From NCBI RefSeq assembly GCF_014203695.1, contig NZ_JACHJO010000001.1, positions 440,369-504,368 on the forward strand: a stretch of 64,000 bases of DNA. Reading direction: 5' to 3'. The position numbers were made by a program, and so were the translations under genes. The notes under the pieces are model-generated. The model saw only the letters and a list, made by a program, of their open reading frames with translations. It had not been told where the DNA came from and did not search any database. Shown here piece by piece: positions 18,157 to 26,298 of the stretch. Within the stretch, counting starts at the first letter, position 1. Each line of letters begins with the position of its first letter. The stretch comes from Nocardiopsis algeriensis. GTDB lineage: Bacteria > Actinomycetota > Actinomycetes > Streptosporangiales > Streptosporangiaceae.

Positions 18157-20118
18157 TCACAGGTCCAGGGTGAGCGCGATCATCCGGTGGTCCGACCAGG
18201 GCTCGTCCGGGTTGGCGGGCGCGGAGGCGGTGAACTCCGGCGTCACCAGGATGTGGTCGATCTCCCGCGGCGGTCCCGCCGCCGTGGGGATCGTGGGGAA
18301 GGGGCGCTCGAAGGGGTCGCGGAGCCCCGCCTCCTCCAGGATGTGCCAGGCGGGGTTGCCGGGTTCGATGTTCAGGTCACCCGCGACCACCGCGGGCCGC
18401 CCCTCCTCCCTGGCCCCGGTCACGATGCGCGCGATGTCGCGCAGCTGGGAGCGCGAGCTCTCGGACGCGAAACCGTAGTCGTCGGGCTGGAGGTGGGTGG
18501 CCACGACGCTGATCTCCCGCCCCTCCCACAGCACCACCGCTTCCAGGGCCTGGGCGCCCGTCGGCCCGCTGGGGGTGAGGGGGAAACCGCGCCGCTCGAC
18601 CACCTCCAGCCGGGTGAGCACGGCGTCGCCCCACAGGGGGCCGTCGGCGGGTGCCCAGTGCGCCTCCATGTCCAGTCCCCGGGCCAGGGAGCCGAGCATG
18701 TCGTGCCCGCCGTTGAGCAGCCAGCCGCGGTCCACCTCGCTGAGGGCGACGAGGTCGGGCCGCTCCGCGCGCAGCAGCCGCGCCTGCTGATGCAGGGCGT
18801 GGCGGCCCTCCGTGTCGAAACCCATGCGCACGTTGTAGGCGGCCAGGCGCAGGCCCTCCCCGCGGCCCGCGTCCGGTGCGGGGGCGGGCTCGGAGGCGGT
18901 GTGCAGGACCGGCACCGCGAGCGTGGCCGCCAGGGTGATCCCGGCGGCGCCGACCGCGGCCCCGAGCCGGACCGGTGCGCTCCCCGCCGTGTCCTTCCCC
19001 GGCGGCGGGAAGCGGCCGGGGCTCCTCCCCCGGCCTCCCGGCGGCTCCGACGCGGGCGGCCACGCGCGTACCAGGGCCGCCACCAGCGGCAGGAGGGCGA
19101 GGAAGGGCACAAAGGCGTGGGAGAAGTACAGGTCGAAGGCCGCGTAGTAGGCGAACACCAACACCACGAAGCACAGCAGCCCCGCGAAGGCGTACCAGGC
19201 CGAGGCCACCCGCCCGGTCCCTCCTCCGCCGCCGTACGCGGCCCAGCCCACGCAGGCGGCCAGGGCGATCTGGCCGACCGGCAGTACCGCCAGCGCCGCC
19301 GGGGGCAGCACACCGGGAACGCCGTCCACCTCGGTCGGGGCCCACCGCATCGCGGCCAGGGCAGCAGTCAGCACGGCCGGCGGCAGGGCCCGGTGCAGGG
19401 TGGGGCGCGGATCGGCCGCCACCCCCACCGACAGCACCGCGGCGGTGGCGACGACCGCGGCTCCCACCGGGAAACCTCCCATGGTCTCCCCGACGGCGGG
19501 GTTGGCGGTGCACAGGCCGCCGAGGAAGAACAGGGGCCCCAGGGCGAGCCAGGCCCGCGCGGGCACCGGAGCCGGGGCGCCGCCGGGGTCCGAGCGCCGC
19601 ACCCTGTCCAGGGAGACCAGGAAGAGCGCGGCGCCGGCCGCCACGAGCAGCCACGGAAGGAACCCCTCCTGCCAGGCCGGGCTCCTCAGGCCGAGCAGGG
19701 TGTGCAGGACCGCCGAGCCCGCCGTCCCGGCGACGACGCCGACCATGACGCCGTGCCCCGACAGGCGCGGATCTGCGGACGCGGCCGACGCGGTGGCCGT
19801 CAGCCACACGGTGCCCGCGCCCACCGCCAGGGACGCCAGGTGGAGCTGCGGGTCGCCGCCGTCGGCGGCCTGGAGCGCCAGGCGGGCCAGGGCGAGCGCG
19901 GCGCCGGCGGCCAGGGCGACCGGCAGCGGCGGCAGCCTCCGGGAGAGGGCGGCCAGGGGCAGCGGCAGGAGGAACCAGGCCAGCGCGTACAGGCCCATCA
20001 CCTCGGGGCCGGTCTCCCCGGCCCGGCCGAAGAGGGTGATCAGCGAGGGCAGGAACACCCGCAGCGCGTCCAGGAACAGCATCGTTCCCACCGCGGCGGC
20101 GCACCGGTCCCAGCGCAT
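18157..20118 (-). CDS. polytopic membrane protein with C-terminal endonuclease/exonuclease/phosphatase (EEP) domain
   Basis: 653 residues. The first ~375 hold 10-11 hydrophobic helices; the last ~240 are an EEP domain with the expected catalytic motifs: LAAYNVRMG, SEVDRG, VVATHLQPDDYG, AGDLNIEPG, REIDHILVT and SDHRM. These place Asn, Glu, His, Asp/Asn and the final Asp-His pair, so the phosphodiesterase centre looks complete. Family members cut DNA, phosphoinositides or phospholipids; membrane tethering suggests a lipid or lipid-linked substrate, outside the cell if topology is as I read it. Start ATG 20118. It ends 10 bases from the convergent DUF6343 gene. Confidence 0.82.
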   Translation of the reverse strand: MRWDRCAAAVGTMLFLDALRVFLPSLITLFGRAGETGPEVMGLYALAWFLLPLPLAALSRRLPPLPVALAAGAALALARLALQAADGGDPQLHLASLAVGAGTVWLTATASAASADPRLSGHGVMVGVVAGTAGSAVLHTLLGLRSPAWQEGFLPWLLVAAGAALFLVSLDRVRRSDPGGAPAPVPARAWLALGPLFFLGGLCTANPAVGETMGGFPVGAAVVATAAVLSVGVAADPRPTLHRALPPAVLTAALAAMRWAPTEVDGVPGVLPPAALAVLPVGQIALAACVGWAAYGGGGGTGRVASAWYAFAGLLCFVVLVFAYYAAFDLYFSHAFVPFLALLPLVAALVRAWPPASEPPGGRGRSPGRFPPPGKDTAGSAPVRLGAAVGAAGITLAATLAVPVLHTASEPAPAPDAGRGEGLRLAAYNVRMGFDTEGRHALHQQARLLRAERPDLVALSEVDRGWLLNGGHDMLGSLARGLDMEAHWAPADGPLWGDAVLTRLEVVERRGFPLTPSGPTGAQALEAVVLWEGREISVVATHLQPDDYGFASESSRSQLRDIARIVTGAREEGRPAVVAGDLNIEPGNPAWHILEEAGLRDPFERPFPTIPTAAGPPREIDHILVTPEFTASAPANPDEPWSDHRMIALTLDL

Positions 20119-20312
20119 GGCCCTCCCTCAGCTCCTCCGGCGGCGGACACGGGGAATTCTCGGCCCTCCCGGGTGCCGGGACAAGGGGTGCGCCCGCGAG
20201 GAGATCGGCGGGGCCCGCCCCTGCGGGGACACAGGCTCCACAGCCCTCATCAGGCACAACAGCAACAGGCTCGCCGGGGTGGATCAGCCCGGAAAAAGAG
20301 GTGTGGCGTACA

Positions 20313-20326
20313 TTAGGTGTACCTAA
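20313..20326. promoter_or_regulatory. palindrome ttaggtgtacctaa upstream of aldolase-like gene
   Basis: Arms ttaggt/acctaa are perfect around a central gt. It lies 80 bases before the start at 20406 in a 287-base gap. The arms resemble the actinobacterial iron box half-sites, but the iron box is 19 bp and this is 14 bp, so the regulator is uncertain. Confidence 0.4.
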
Positions 20327-20405
20327 ACGGTTCCGTCCGCCGCACGGGCGGTCCCCACCGGCGGTCCGCTCCGGACCGCGGCCGCGCGCATCCCTTGAGG
20401 ACGTC

Positions 20406-21068
20406 ATGCTGCTCGAACAGGAACGCCGCGACATCTGCCTCGTCGCCCGCTCCCTCACCGCCCTCCCCGGTGCCGCCCCGGGCCGGACCGGCACCGTCAG
20501 CGTCCGCAGCGGCGACCTGGTGGTCGTCACCCCCCACGGCGTTCCCCTCGACCAGCTCCAGCCCGCCGACTGCCCGGTCATGTCCCTCGACGACCGCGTG
20601 CTGGAGGGCCGCCGCGACCCGGCCGCCGAGACCACGCTGCACATGGCCGTCCACCGCCTGGCCGTCGAACACGGGCGCGACGTCACCGCCGTCGTCGACG
20701 CCGCCACCGCCGACACCGTCGCCGTCTCCGCGGTCCTGCCCGAGCTCCCCCCGATCCACCACCGCGCCGCCTCCCTCGGCGGAGCCGTCGCCGTCACCCC
20801 GTACGCGACCTACGGCACCGGCGAGATCGCCGACCAGGCCGTCAAGGCGCTCAAGGGCCGCGACGCCGCTCTGCTCGCCGACCACGGCGGGGTGGCCCTG
20901 GGCCGCGGCCCGGGGCACGCGCTGGAGAACCTGCGCCTGCTCGACTGGCTGTGCGCGGCCTACCTGCGCGCACGGCAGCTGGGCGAGCCCCGCGTCCTCA
21001 CCGAGGACGAGCTCGCCCAGATCTCCCACCGCGACACCTACGGCTGGGCCGGCCCCGACATCTGGTGA
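20406..21068 (+). CDS. class II aldolase/adducin-family protein lacking two zinc ligands
   Basis: 220 residues with the class II aldolase fold: N-terminal GRTGTVSVRSGDLVVVTPHGV, Glu75 in AAETTLHMAVHR and a late histidine in LLADHGGVALG (His160). Compared with fuculose-phosphate aldolase, the HxH zinc pair that should follow AVV is replaced by DAA (residues 98-100), so only one of three zinc ligands remains. Metal-dependent retro-aldol chemistry is unlikely; a binding or altered role is possible. ATG 20406 has GAGG 5 bases upstream. It stands alone, behind a palindrome, convergent with the membrane-protein gene at 21082. Confidence 0.78.
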   Translation: MLLEQERRDICLVARSLTALPGAAPGRTGTVSVRSGDLVVVTPHGVPLDQLQPADCPVMSLDDRVLEGRRDPAAETTLHMAVHRLAVEHGRDVTAVVDAATADTVAVSAVLPELPPIHHRAASLGGAVAVTPYATYGTGEIADQAVKALKGRDAALLADHGGVALGRGPGHALENLRLLDWLCAAYLRARQLGEPRVLTEDELAQISHRDTYGWAGPDIW

Positions 21069-21081
21069 CGGCCCGCGCGGA

Positions 21082-21621
21082 TCAGTCCTCCTCGTCGGGG
21101 ATCTCGTCCGGCCGGGTCCAGGCCAGGTAGCAGGCGGGGAAGGACGCGTGGCACATCGCCGTGACCACCACCATCGGCACGAGGACCGCGAGCGGCAGGC
21201 GCCCGTCCCAGTCGAGCGCGGACAGCGCACCGCCGAACCCTGTGGCCACAGCGATCAGCAGTGTCATCAGGACGGCGGTCACGTGGTGGCCCAGCTTGGT
21301 GGCCCTGGCCATCTCCGCCCGCTGGTACTCGTCCAGCCCGGTGTATCCGGCCACCCAGCGTGTCGCGATGTTGAGCTGCGTACCCAGCACCGCGGTCAGG
21401 AGCAGCAGGACGACGAAACCGATGGTGGCCCCTCTGGCCGCGGGCCCCTCGGCCACGACCACCGCCGCGTAGGTGCCCGCGGCCGCCAGGGTGAGTGCGG
21501 CCAGGGCAACCACCGCCAGGCGGCGCCGGGAACGCGGCGCCCAGAACGCGCGCCGCCGAGGGTTCTCGACGGAGGCGCGAAGGCCTTCCTGGTACGTGCT
21601 GTCGAAACGGTCTGCGGACAC
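21082..21621 (-). CDS. four-helix membrane protein, unknown
   Basis: I start it at GTG 21621, which has GAAGGAGAG 6 bases upstream, giving 179 residues; the frame also opens at GTG 21645, overlapping the XRE stop. Four hydrophobic helices (about residues 36-58, 63-83, 112-132 and 140-162) lie between charged ends; the C-terminus is acidic. Membrane proteins of this kind are often encoded next to a short XRE regulator with YLERGEYSPSL-type ends, as here. It is the last gene of the operon ATPase-permease-XRE-membrane protein. No function can be given. Confidence 0.68.
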   Translation of the reverse strand: MSADRFDSTYQEGLRASVENPRRRAFWAPRSRRRLAVVALAALTLAAAGTYAAVVVAEGPAARGATIGFVVLLLLTAVLGTQLNIATRWVAGYTGLDEYQRAEMARATKLGHHVTAVLMTLLIAVATGFGGALSALDWDGRLPLAVLVPMVVVTAMCHASFPACYLAWTRPDEIPDEED

Positions 21622-21641
21622 GGGAAACTCTCCTTCGGGCC

Positions 21642-21908
21642 TCACTGGCCGATACGGGGGAAGGGCTCGGTGGAGAAGACGACCTCCACCGGCACCTCGA
21701 AGTAGCGGGCGATCCGCAGTGCCAGGTGGAGGCTGGGGCTGTATTCGCCCCGCTCCAGGTAGCCCACGGTCTGGTAGTGGACGCCGAGCTCCTCCGCGAG
21801 CTGGCGGCGGGACACGTTCCGCTCGGCCCGCAGCACCGCGATCCGGTTGTAGATGGCCTCGGTGCCCCCGGCCGCCGCCCTGCCGCGGCGGCCCTTGTCA
21901 GTAACCAC
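21642..21908 (-). CDS. short XRE-family HTH regulator
   Basis: 88 residues. A basic lead of ~18 residues is followed by one HTH_3 domain: IAVLRAERNVSRRQLAEELG, then VHYQTVGYLERGEYSPSLHL and ALRIARYFEVPVEVVFS. It is a DNA-binding protein with no sensor domain. The GTG start (21908) overlaps the permease stop by 11 bases, so it is translated with the transporter genes. It is the natural candidate to bind the perfect palindrome at 23765-23778 in front of the operon. Confidence 0.82.
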   Translation of the reverse strand: MVTDKGRRGRAAAGGTEAIYNRIAVLRAERNVSRRQLAEELGVHYQTVGYLERGEYSPSLHLALRIARYFEVPVEVVFSTEPFPRIGQ

Positions 21909-22752
21909 GCTTCATCGCCTTCTCCCGGGCCTCCTGGACCCTCGACCCCGACGTGTGCCGCGCCGCCCGGCGCAGCACCCGCTGCGCGACGGCGAACCCG
22001 GCCACGGCCCACAGTGCCAGAACACCGGCGGCCCGCGTGAGCTGCCAGGCCCCGCCGAGCTCGGCGGCGGCGTACTCTGCGGGCATCAGCGCGCTCTGGA
22101 GGCCCACCCCCGACCAGTAGACCGGGAAGACCTTGACGGCGGCCTGCACCCAGTCCGGCATGATCTCCAGGGGGATCATGACGCCCGAGGACAGCACGAG
22201 GGCGATGCCCGGCATCATGGACACGCTGACCGCGATACGCGGATTGCTCATCAGCGCCCCGGTGATCGCGCCGATCGGCGCCAGCGCCAGCAGCGACAGG
22301 GCGCACACCCACAGCAGGGTGAACACCTCGACCGCACCGCGCAGGGCGAACCCGTCGACGAGCAGCAGTCCGGGGACGATCATCAGGGCCAGGCACAGCG
22401 CCGCCATGCCGGCGAGGTGCGCCGTCTTGGCCACCGCGTAGCCGACCATGCCGTCGGGCACGCAGCGGGCCCGCAGCAGCGTGCCGTCCTCGCGCTCGCT
22501 GCCCAGCACCTGGGTGACGGTGGCGGTACCGAGCATGACGAGCAGCATCGTGATACCGCCCACCATCACGAACGAGCCGGCGGTGGCGCCCGCCTCTCCC
22601 TCTCCGTCGCCGAGGAGGAAGACGATGGTGATGAAGATGGCGGGCATCAGCAGGTAGCCGCTGAGCAACTCGGCCGGGTTGGACAGCGACGCCTTGATCT
22701 CGATCAGGCCCCGGGACAGCCCCGCACGGACCGCGTCGGCCTTGGTGTTCAT
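21898..22752 (-). CDS. ABC-2 type transporter permease
   Basis: 284 residues with six helices: one after the N-terminal amphipathic segment (about 32-48), then about 58-75, 105-130, 136-160, 168-195 and 235-256. The fold and the loop LGSEREDGTLLRARCVP identify the ABC-2 class used for drug or lipid export. Its start overlaps the ATPase stop by 4 bases (ATGA), so the two are coupled and form one exporter. The substrate is unknown; the coupling with an XRE regulator suggests inducible export or self-resistance. Confidence 0.85.
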   Translation of the reverse strand: MNTKADAVRAGLSRGLIEIKASLSNPAELLSGYLLMPAIFITIVFLLGDGEGEAGATAGSFVMVGGITMLLVMLGTATVTQVLGSEREDGTLLRARCVPDGMVGYAVAKTAHLAGMAALCLALMIVPGLLLVDGFALRGAVEVFTLLWVCALSLLALAPIGAITGALMSNPRIAVSVSMMPGIALVLSSGVMIPLEIMPDWVQAAVKVFPVYWSGVGLQSALMPAEYAAAELGGAWQLTRAAGVLALWAVAGFAVAQRVLRRAARHTSGSRVQEAREKAMKRGY

Positions 22753-23726
22753 CGAATCTCCTTGCCGAACTCGGCGGCGGCGCGCTCGGCGGCACCGGAC
22801 TCGTGGTGGCGGACCATGTCGAGGTAGACCTCCTCCAGCGACGGGCGGGTGACCCGGAGGTTGGCGACGGCGTCGCCGTGCACCCGGTACAGCTCGGCGA
22901 CGTGCCGGGCGGGGCTGCCGGTGGTGTGGAGGTGGCGCGCGCCGTCGACGGTCCAGGCCACCTCGCTCTCCCGCTCCACCAGGGCGGTGAGCTGTTCGGC
23001 GCTGCCGTCGGCGACGATCCGCCCGCCGGCGAGGATCAGGATCCGGTCGGCGAGCTTCTCCGCCTCGTCCAGGTCGTGGGTGGTGAGCAGGACGGTGGTG
23101 TCCTCCTCGTCCACGAGGCGGTGGATCAGCTCGTGGAAGTCGCGCCGGGCCCGGGGGTCGAGCCCGGCGGTGGGTTCGTCGAGGAACAGGAGCTCGGGAC
23201 GGCCGACGACGCCGAGGGCGACGTCCACACGGCGGCGCTGGCCGCCGGAGAGGTCCTCGACCCGCTTGCCCGCGTGCTCGGTGAGCCCGAGCACCTCCAG
23301 CAGCCGGTCGGTGTCGGCGGGCCGGGTCCGGCCCTCCTCCGAGTAGGGGGCGTAGAAGCGCCCGAAGTGGTCCACGAGTTCGCGCACCCGCCAGCGCGCG
23401 TGGTCGCGCCAGGACTGGAGGACGACGCCGAGCCTGGCGCGCCAGCGCTCGTCACCGCGGTCGGGGTCGGTGCCGAGCACGGAGACCTCGCCGTCCGAGC
23501 GCCGCCGGAACCCCTCCAGGATCTCGATGGTGGTGGTCTTGCCCGCGCCGTTGGGGCCCAGCAGCGCGACGACCTCGCCGCGCCGGACGGTGAGGTCGAC
23601 CCCGCGCAGGACCTCGGTGGTCCCGTAGTTCATACGCAGACCGCGGACCTCGACCACGGCCCGTCCGAGGGCTCCGGTCGCCTGGGCCTCGGCCCTCGCC
23701 GGCGTCCCGGAGCTGAGAGATGTCAC
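22749..23726 (-). CDS. ABC transporter ATP-binding protein
   Basis: 325 residues from GTG 23726, which follows a purine-rich site (ggagaaggg). Walker A is GPNGAGKTT (57-65), the signature is DLSGGQRRR, Walker B is LLFLDEPTAGLDP and the switch His is in LLTTHDLDEA. The C-terminal ~80 residues are the usual accessory domain of drug-type exporters (DrrA-like). The open frame runs to 23987 but the extension overlaps the operator and lacks a start site. It energises the permease encoded next. Confidence 0.88.
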   Translation of the reverse strand: MTSLSSGTPARAEAQATGALGRAVVEVRGLRMNYGTTEVLRGVDLTVRRGEVVALLGPNGAGKTTTIEILEGFRRRSDGEVSVLGTDPDRGDERWRARLGVVLQSWRDHARWRVRELVDHFGRFYAPYSEEGRTRPADTDRLLEVLGLTEHAGKRVEDLSGGQRRRVDVALGVVGRPELLFLDEPTAGLDPRARRDFHELIHRLVDEEDTTVLLTTHDLDEAEKLADRILILAGGRIVADGSAEQLTALVERESEVAWTVDGARHLHTTGSPARHVAELYRVHGDAVANLRVTRPSLEEVYLDMVRHHESGAAERAAAEFGKEIR

Positions 23727-23764
23727 AGCCCTTCTCCTTCCTGTCGCCCTCCTGCTGCTGTTGA

Positions 23765-23778
23765 TAGTACATGTACTA
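23765..23778. promoter_or_regulatory. perfect 14-bp palindrome, likely operator of the ABC operon
   Basis: tagtacatgtacta is a perfect palindrome 39 bases before the ATPase start. Another acatgt half-like element lies at about 23801-23806. The position suits repression of the leftward operon, whose third gene encodes an XRE regulator. Confidence 0.65.
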
Positions 23779-23985
23779 CATATGAGCGCAAGGGGGCTAC
23801 ATGTCATGGGAGAACCACTACAGAAGGACGCCGAGGTGACCGCACCGGACCAGGCGCGCCCGTACACAGAAATCCGACAGTCGGCGCGTGTCCGCTTATC
23901 GTCCGCAATCGGGGTACGGATACTCAGGGATGCGCCTTCCTGACCCCCCGCCCGGCGCCGACGACCAACGACCACGGGAGGCCCC

Positions 23986-24384
23986 ATGCGCTGCAGCTAC
24001 ATCAGACTTCTCGTCAACGACTACGAGGCCTGCTTCCGCTTCTACTCCGAGGTGCTCAAGTTCCCCGTCCTGCGCGGCGACCTGGGCACCCGCTACGCCG
24101 AGTTCGACGTGGACTCGTCCACCCGCCTGGCCCTCAACCAACGTGAGGTGATGGCCGAGGCCCTGGAGACCGACACCGCCGACCCCGAGCTCCCCCACCA
24201 GGACCGCATGGCGGTCGTGTTCGAGGTGGACGACGTGGACGCGACCGCCGCCCGGCTGGCCGCCGACGGAGCCCGCCAGGTGCTGCCGCCCCGCGACTGG
24301 ACCGCGTGGGGGGTGCGCGCGGCCCACTTCCGCGACCCCGACGGCTACCTGCTGGAGATCAACCAGCCACTGATCCCCGTCTGA
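23986..24384 (+). CDS. VOC (glyoxalase/dioxygenase-like) protein
   Basis: 132 residues with the two beta-alpha-beta-beta-beta halves of the vicinal oxygen chelate fold: IRLLVNDYEACFRFYSEVL at the start and FRDPDGYLLEINQP at the end. The final E in YLLEI is the usual metal ligand; the first-half ligand is less clear. Members bind metals, antibiotics or small aldehydes. ATG 23986 has GGGAGG 6 bases upstream. It is divergent from the ABC exporter operon, so a role in resistance alongside that exporter is possible but unproven. Confidence 0.83.
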   Translation: MRCSYIRLLVNDYEACFRFYSEVLKFPVLRGDLGTRYAEFDVDSSTRLALNQREVMAEALETDTADPELPHQDRMAVVFEVDDVDATAARLAADGARQVLPPRDWTAWGVRAAHFRDPDGYLLEINQPLIPV

Positions 24385-24489
24385 TTCCCGGAGACCTCCG
24401 TTCGCGGCCGGTCCGCTCCTGCGAGCCGGCGGAGACACAGGTCCGGCCCTGCCCGAGGACTCGGGGCAGGGCCGGGGTGCTTCAGGAGT

Positions 24490-24672
24490 TCAGCCGCGCA
24501 GGAGCCCCAGCAGGGAGGCCCACTCACCGGCGGGGACGTCCAGGTGCCCCAGCTCCCGGTTCCGGGTGTCACGCACGAGCACCCTGGAGACCGCCATGTC
24601 ACCGCGCGCTTCCACACAGTCACCACCATGGCCGTTGCTGTGGCTGGACTTCTTCCATCTCTCGTCCATCAT
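24490..24672 (-). CDS. DUF397 protein
   Basis: 60 residues with the DUF397 signature: WKKSSHSNGHGGDCVEAR, then VLVRDTRNRELGHLDVPAGEW. These small proteins are partners of XRE-DUF5753 regulators in actinomycetes, possibly antitoxin- or adaptor-like. The start ATG shares one base with the stop of the upstream regulator gene (TGATG), so the two are coupled. Confidence 0.9.
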   Translation of the reverse strand: MMDERWKKSSHSNGHGGDCVEARGDMAVSRVLVRDTRNRELGHLDVPAGEWASLLGLLRG

Positions 24673-25478
24673 CAGATGCCGCCTCGAATCTGCTCAAGCC
24701 GAGACCGGGATACCGAGACCGGCAGCGCGGCGCTGCGAAGTTCCGCGAAAATCCGGTCATAGCCGTTCACGGTCTCAGGTTCCTTGAGGGATATGCCTAC
24801 CTCGTGGCCCTCGACGTAGACGATATCGCCGCCGTCAGGGGCAGCTATCAGCTTAAAGGAGCCACCTAGGCCTGGATGTCCTTCGGTGTCCATCGGCAAT
24901 ATCTGGATGGTCACCCTGTCACGATGTGACAGGCGAATGAGGTGGTCCACCTGGCCCTCCATCACCTCGGGACTCTTGAACCTCCGGAGCAACGCGGTCT
25001 CATCCAGAATCACAGTCAGTACAGGAGGATGGTCCCGCTCCAGAATCTCTTGGCGGTGCATTCTCGTGCGGACGATCCGGTCGATCATGTCCGGGGTCGC
25101 ATGCGGCCAGGCAAGACAGATCACCGATCGCGCGTACGCCTCGGATTGAACCAGACCGGGCACGAGGCCGAGTGCGTACTGACGGATCGCGACAGCGGAT
25201 TGCTCGGCTTCGGCCACTTCGCGGAAGTAACCTGTCATGCCGGTGGGTGAGAACGCGGCCTCCCAGGCGTTCACGAGAACCCCGTGGGCGTTAAGCGCTG
25301 AATCGATACGCACCACTTGGTCACGGCGCGTCCCTTTTCGCCCTCGCTCCAGATCGCTGATCGTGCTCTGCGCGACCATTGCCGACCTGGCCAGCTCCTG
25401 TTGCGTCGCACCCGCCTGGACACGGTATTTCTTCAGCAGCACACCGAAGCGCTCTCGCGCAGGGTCGGTACCACCCAT
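24672..25478 (-). CDS. XRE-family regulator with DUF5753 domain
   Basis: 268 residues. The N-terminal HTH (LLKKYRVQAGATQQELARSA, then VAQSTISDLERGRKG) occupies about residues 13-70; the rest is the DUF5753 domain (YFREVAEAEQSAVAIRQYAL, LVPGLVQSEAYARSVI, ILDETALLRRF, IQILPMDTEGHPGLGGSF). Such proteins act in morphological differentiation with DUF397 partners (BldB/WhiJ-like systems of Streptomyces). The region is less GC-rich than its surroundings. It faces an ATPase gene across a 213-base divergent region. Confidence 0.9.
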   Translation of the reverse strand: MGGTDPARERFGVLLKKYRVQAGATQQELARSAMVAQSTISDLERGRKGTRRDQVVRIDSALNAHGVLVNAWEAAFSPTGMTGYFREVAEAEQSAVAIRQYALGLVPGLVQSEAYARSVICLAWPHATPDMIDRIVRTRMHRQEILERDHPPVLTVILDETALLRRFKSPEVMEGQVDHLIRLSHRDRVTIQILPMDTEGHPGLGGSFKLIAAPDGGDIVYVEGHEVGISLKEPETVNGYDRIFAELRSAALPVSVSRSRLEQIRGGI

Positions 25479-25691
25479 GCCTCACCGCCGATATCGCTGT
25501 CTTATCTGCTCTTATCGCGCGACATACAAAAGCAACCGAGCTCAGCGATCATCCTAGACCACCGGACTCGGCACTGGGAGAGTTGTTGTGGAAAAGGGTT
25601 CGTGACTTCGTATCGGAAGTCGCGGACAAAAGGCCTCGGAAACCGAAGCAGAGAATGGGTTGCGAGGCCTTCTCGATACACGACAGGCGAG

Positions 25692-26177
25692 ATGAGGCAT
25701 ATGCAAGCCGCTGCTCCGAACCCCCGGGTTCCTTGGGAAGCCCAGGCGCACCTGCGGCGTGTGCGGACCGACAACCCGAGCACGTCGGCGATCGTGCTCG
25801 GCCCCGCCGACCCGGCGGACCCCTCGTGGTACGACAGCCGCGTCTACTCCTGGGCCTATCGGGCCGCTCGCTCCGGGCAGGCCTGCTCGGACCAGGTCGC
25901 CCGCATCACCGTCGCCCTGGTGCGCAACGCCCACCAGCACACCCGTTCCGGATCTCCCCGCGGAACCGTCGAGGTCACCGTCACCCGCGACCGCTTCCAG
26001 GTACAGGTCACCGTCACCGACAACGGCGCCGACCAGGGCGCCGACGGCTGGTACCCCTTTCCCCGGGCGCGCCCCCACGGGGGAGGTCTGCACCTGGTCG
26101 AGCGGCTCAGCCTCTACTGGGACTGGGCGGGAGGCGCGGGCCTGCCGATCACCGTCCGGGCCCTGGTCGACCGCTGA
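25692..26177 (+). CDS. ATP-binding protein, histidine-kinase-like ATPase fold
   Basis: 161 residues from ATG 25692 (ATG 25701 also possible); the frame is open far upstream but that DNA is the divergent promoter. The ATPase N box is VALVRNAHQHTRSG and the G-box region is RPHGGGLHLVERLS, with VTVTDNGADQ between. It is a single-domain GHKL protein. These often occur beside XRE-DUF5753/DUF397 genes in actinomycetes and are thought to work with them; here it is divergent from that pair. No start-proximal ribosome site is strong, so the start is uncertain. Confidence 0.75.
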   Translation: MRHMQAAAPNPRVPWEAQAHLRRVRTDNPSTSAIVLGPADPADPSWYDSRVYSWAYRAARSGQACSDQVARITVALVRNAHQHTRSGSPRGTVEVTVTRDRFQVQVTVTDNGADQGADGWYPFPRARPHGGGLHLVERLSLYWDWAGGAGLPITVRALVDR

Positions 26178-26208
26178 ATGCTATTGGCACTCGATATCCA
26201 GCAGCGGT

Positions 26209-26263
26209 GATCTTGCTCCCAGGGGTGACTTCGACGGAGATCCCGTCCACCGGGAGCAAGATC
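26209..26263. repeat. GATCTTG inverted-repeat element, solo copy 1
   Basis: gatcttgctccc (26209-26220) and gggagcaagatc (26252-26263) form perfect 12-bp arms around 31 bases. It lies 36 bases beyond the stop of the Rpn-like gene and 32 beyond the ATPase stop. The arm is nearly that of the copies at 27327-27887 and 47805-47859. Confidence 0.8.
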
Positions 26264-26298
26264 GTCGACGACCGGCCGGCGTGTGCCGGGGCGTTGGG

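Noticed and set aside
20313-20326. Standard iron (IdeR/DmdR) box
   Set aside because: Arms match but the spacer is five bases too short, so I list it only as a palindrome of unknown regulator.
23761-23943. Small rightward frame starting inside the ABC operator
   Set aside because: No ribosome site, no coding-like composition and it covers the promoter.
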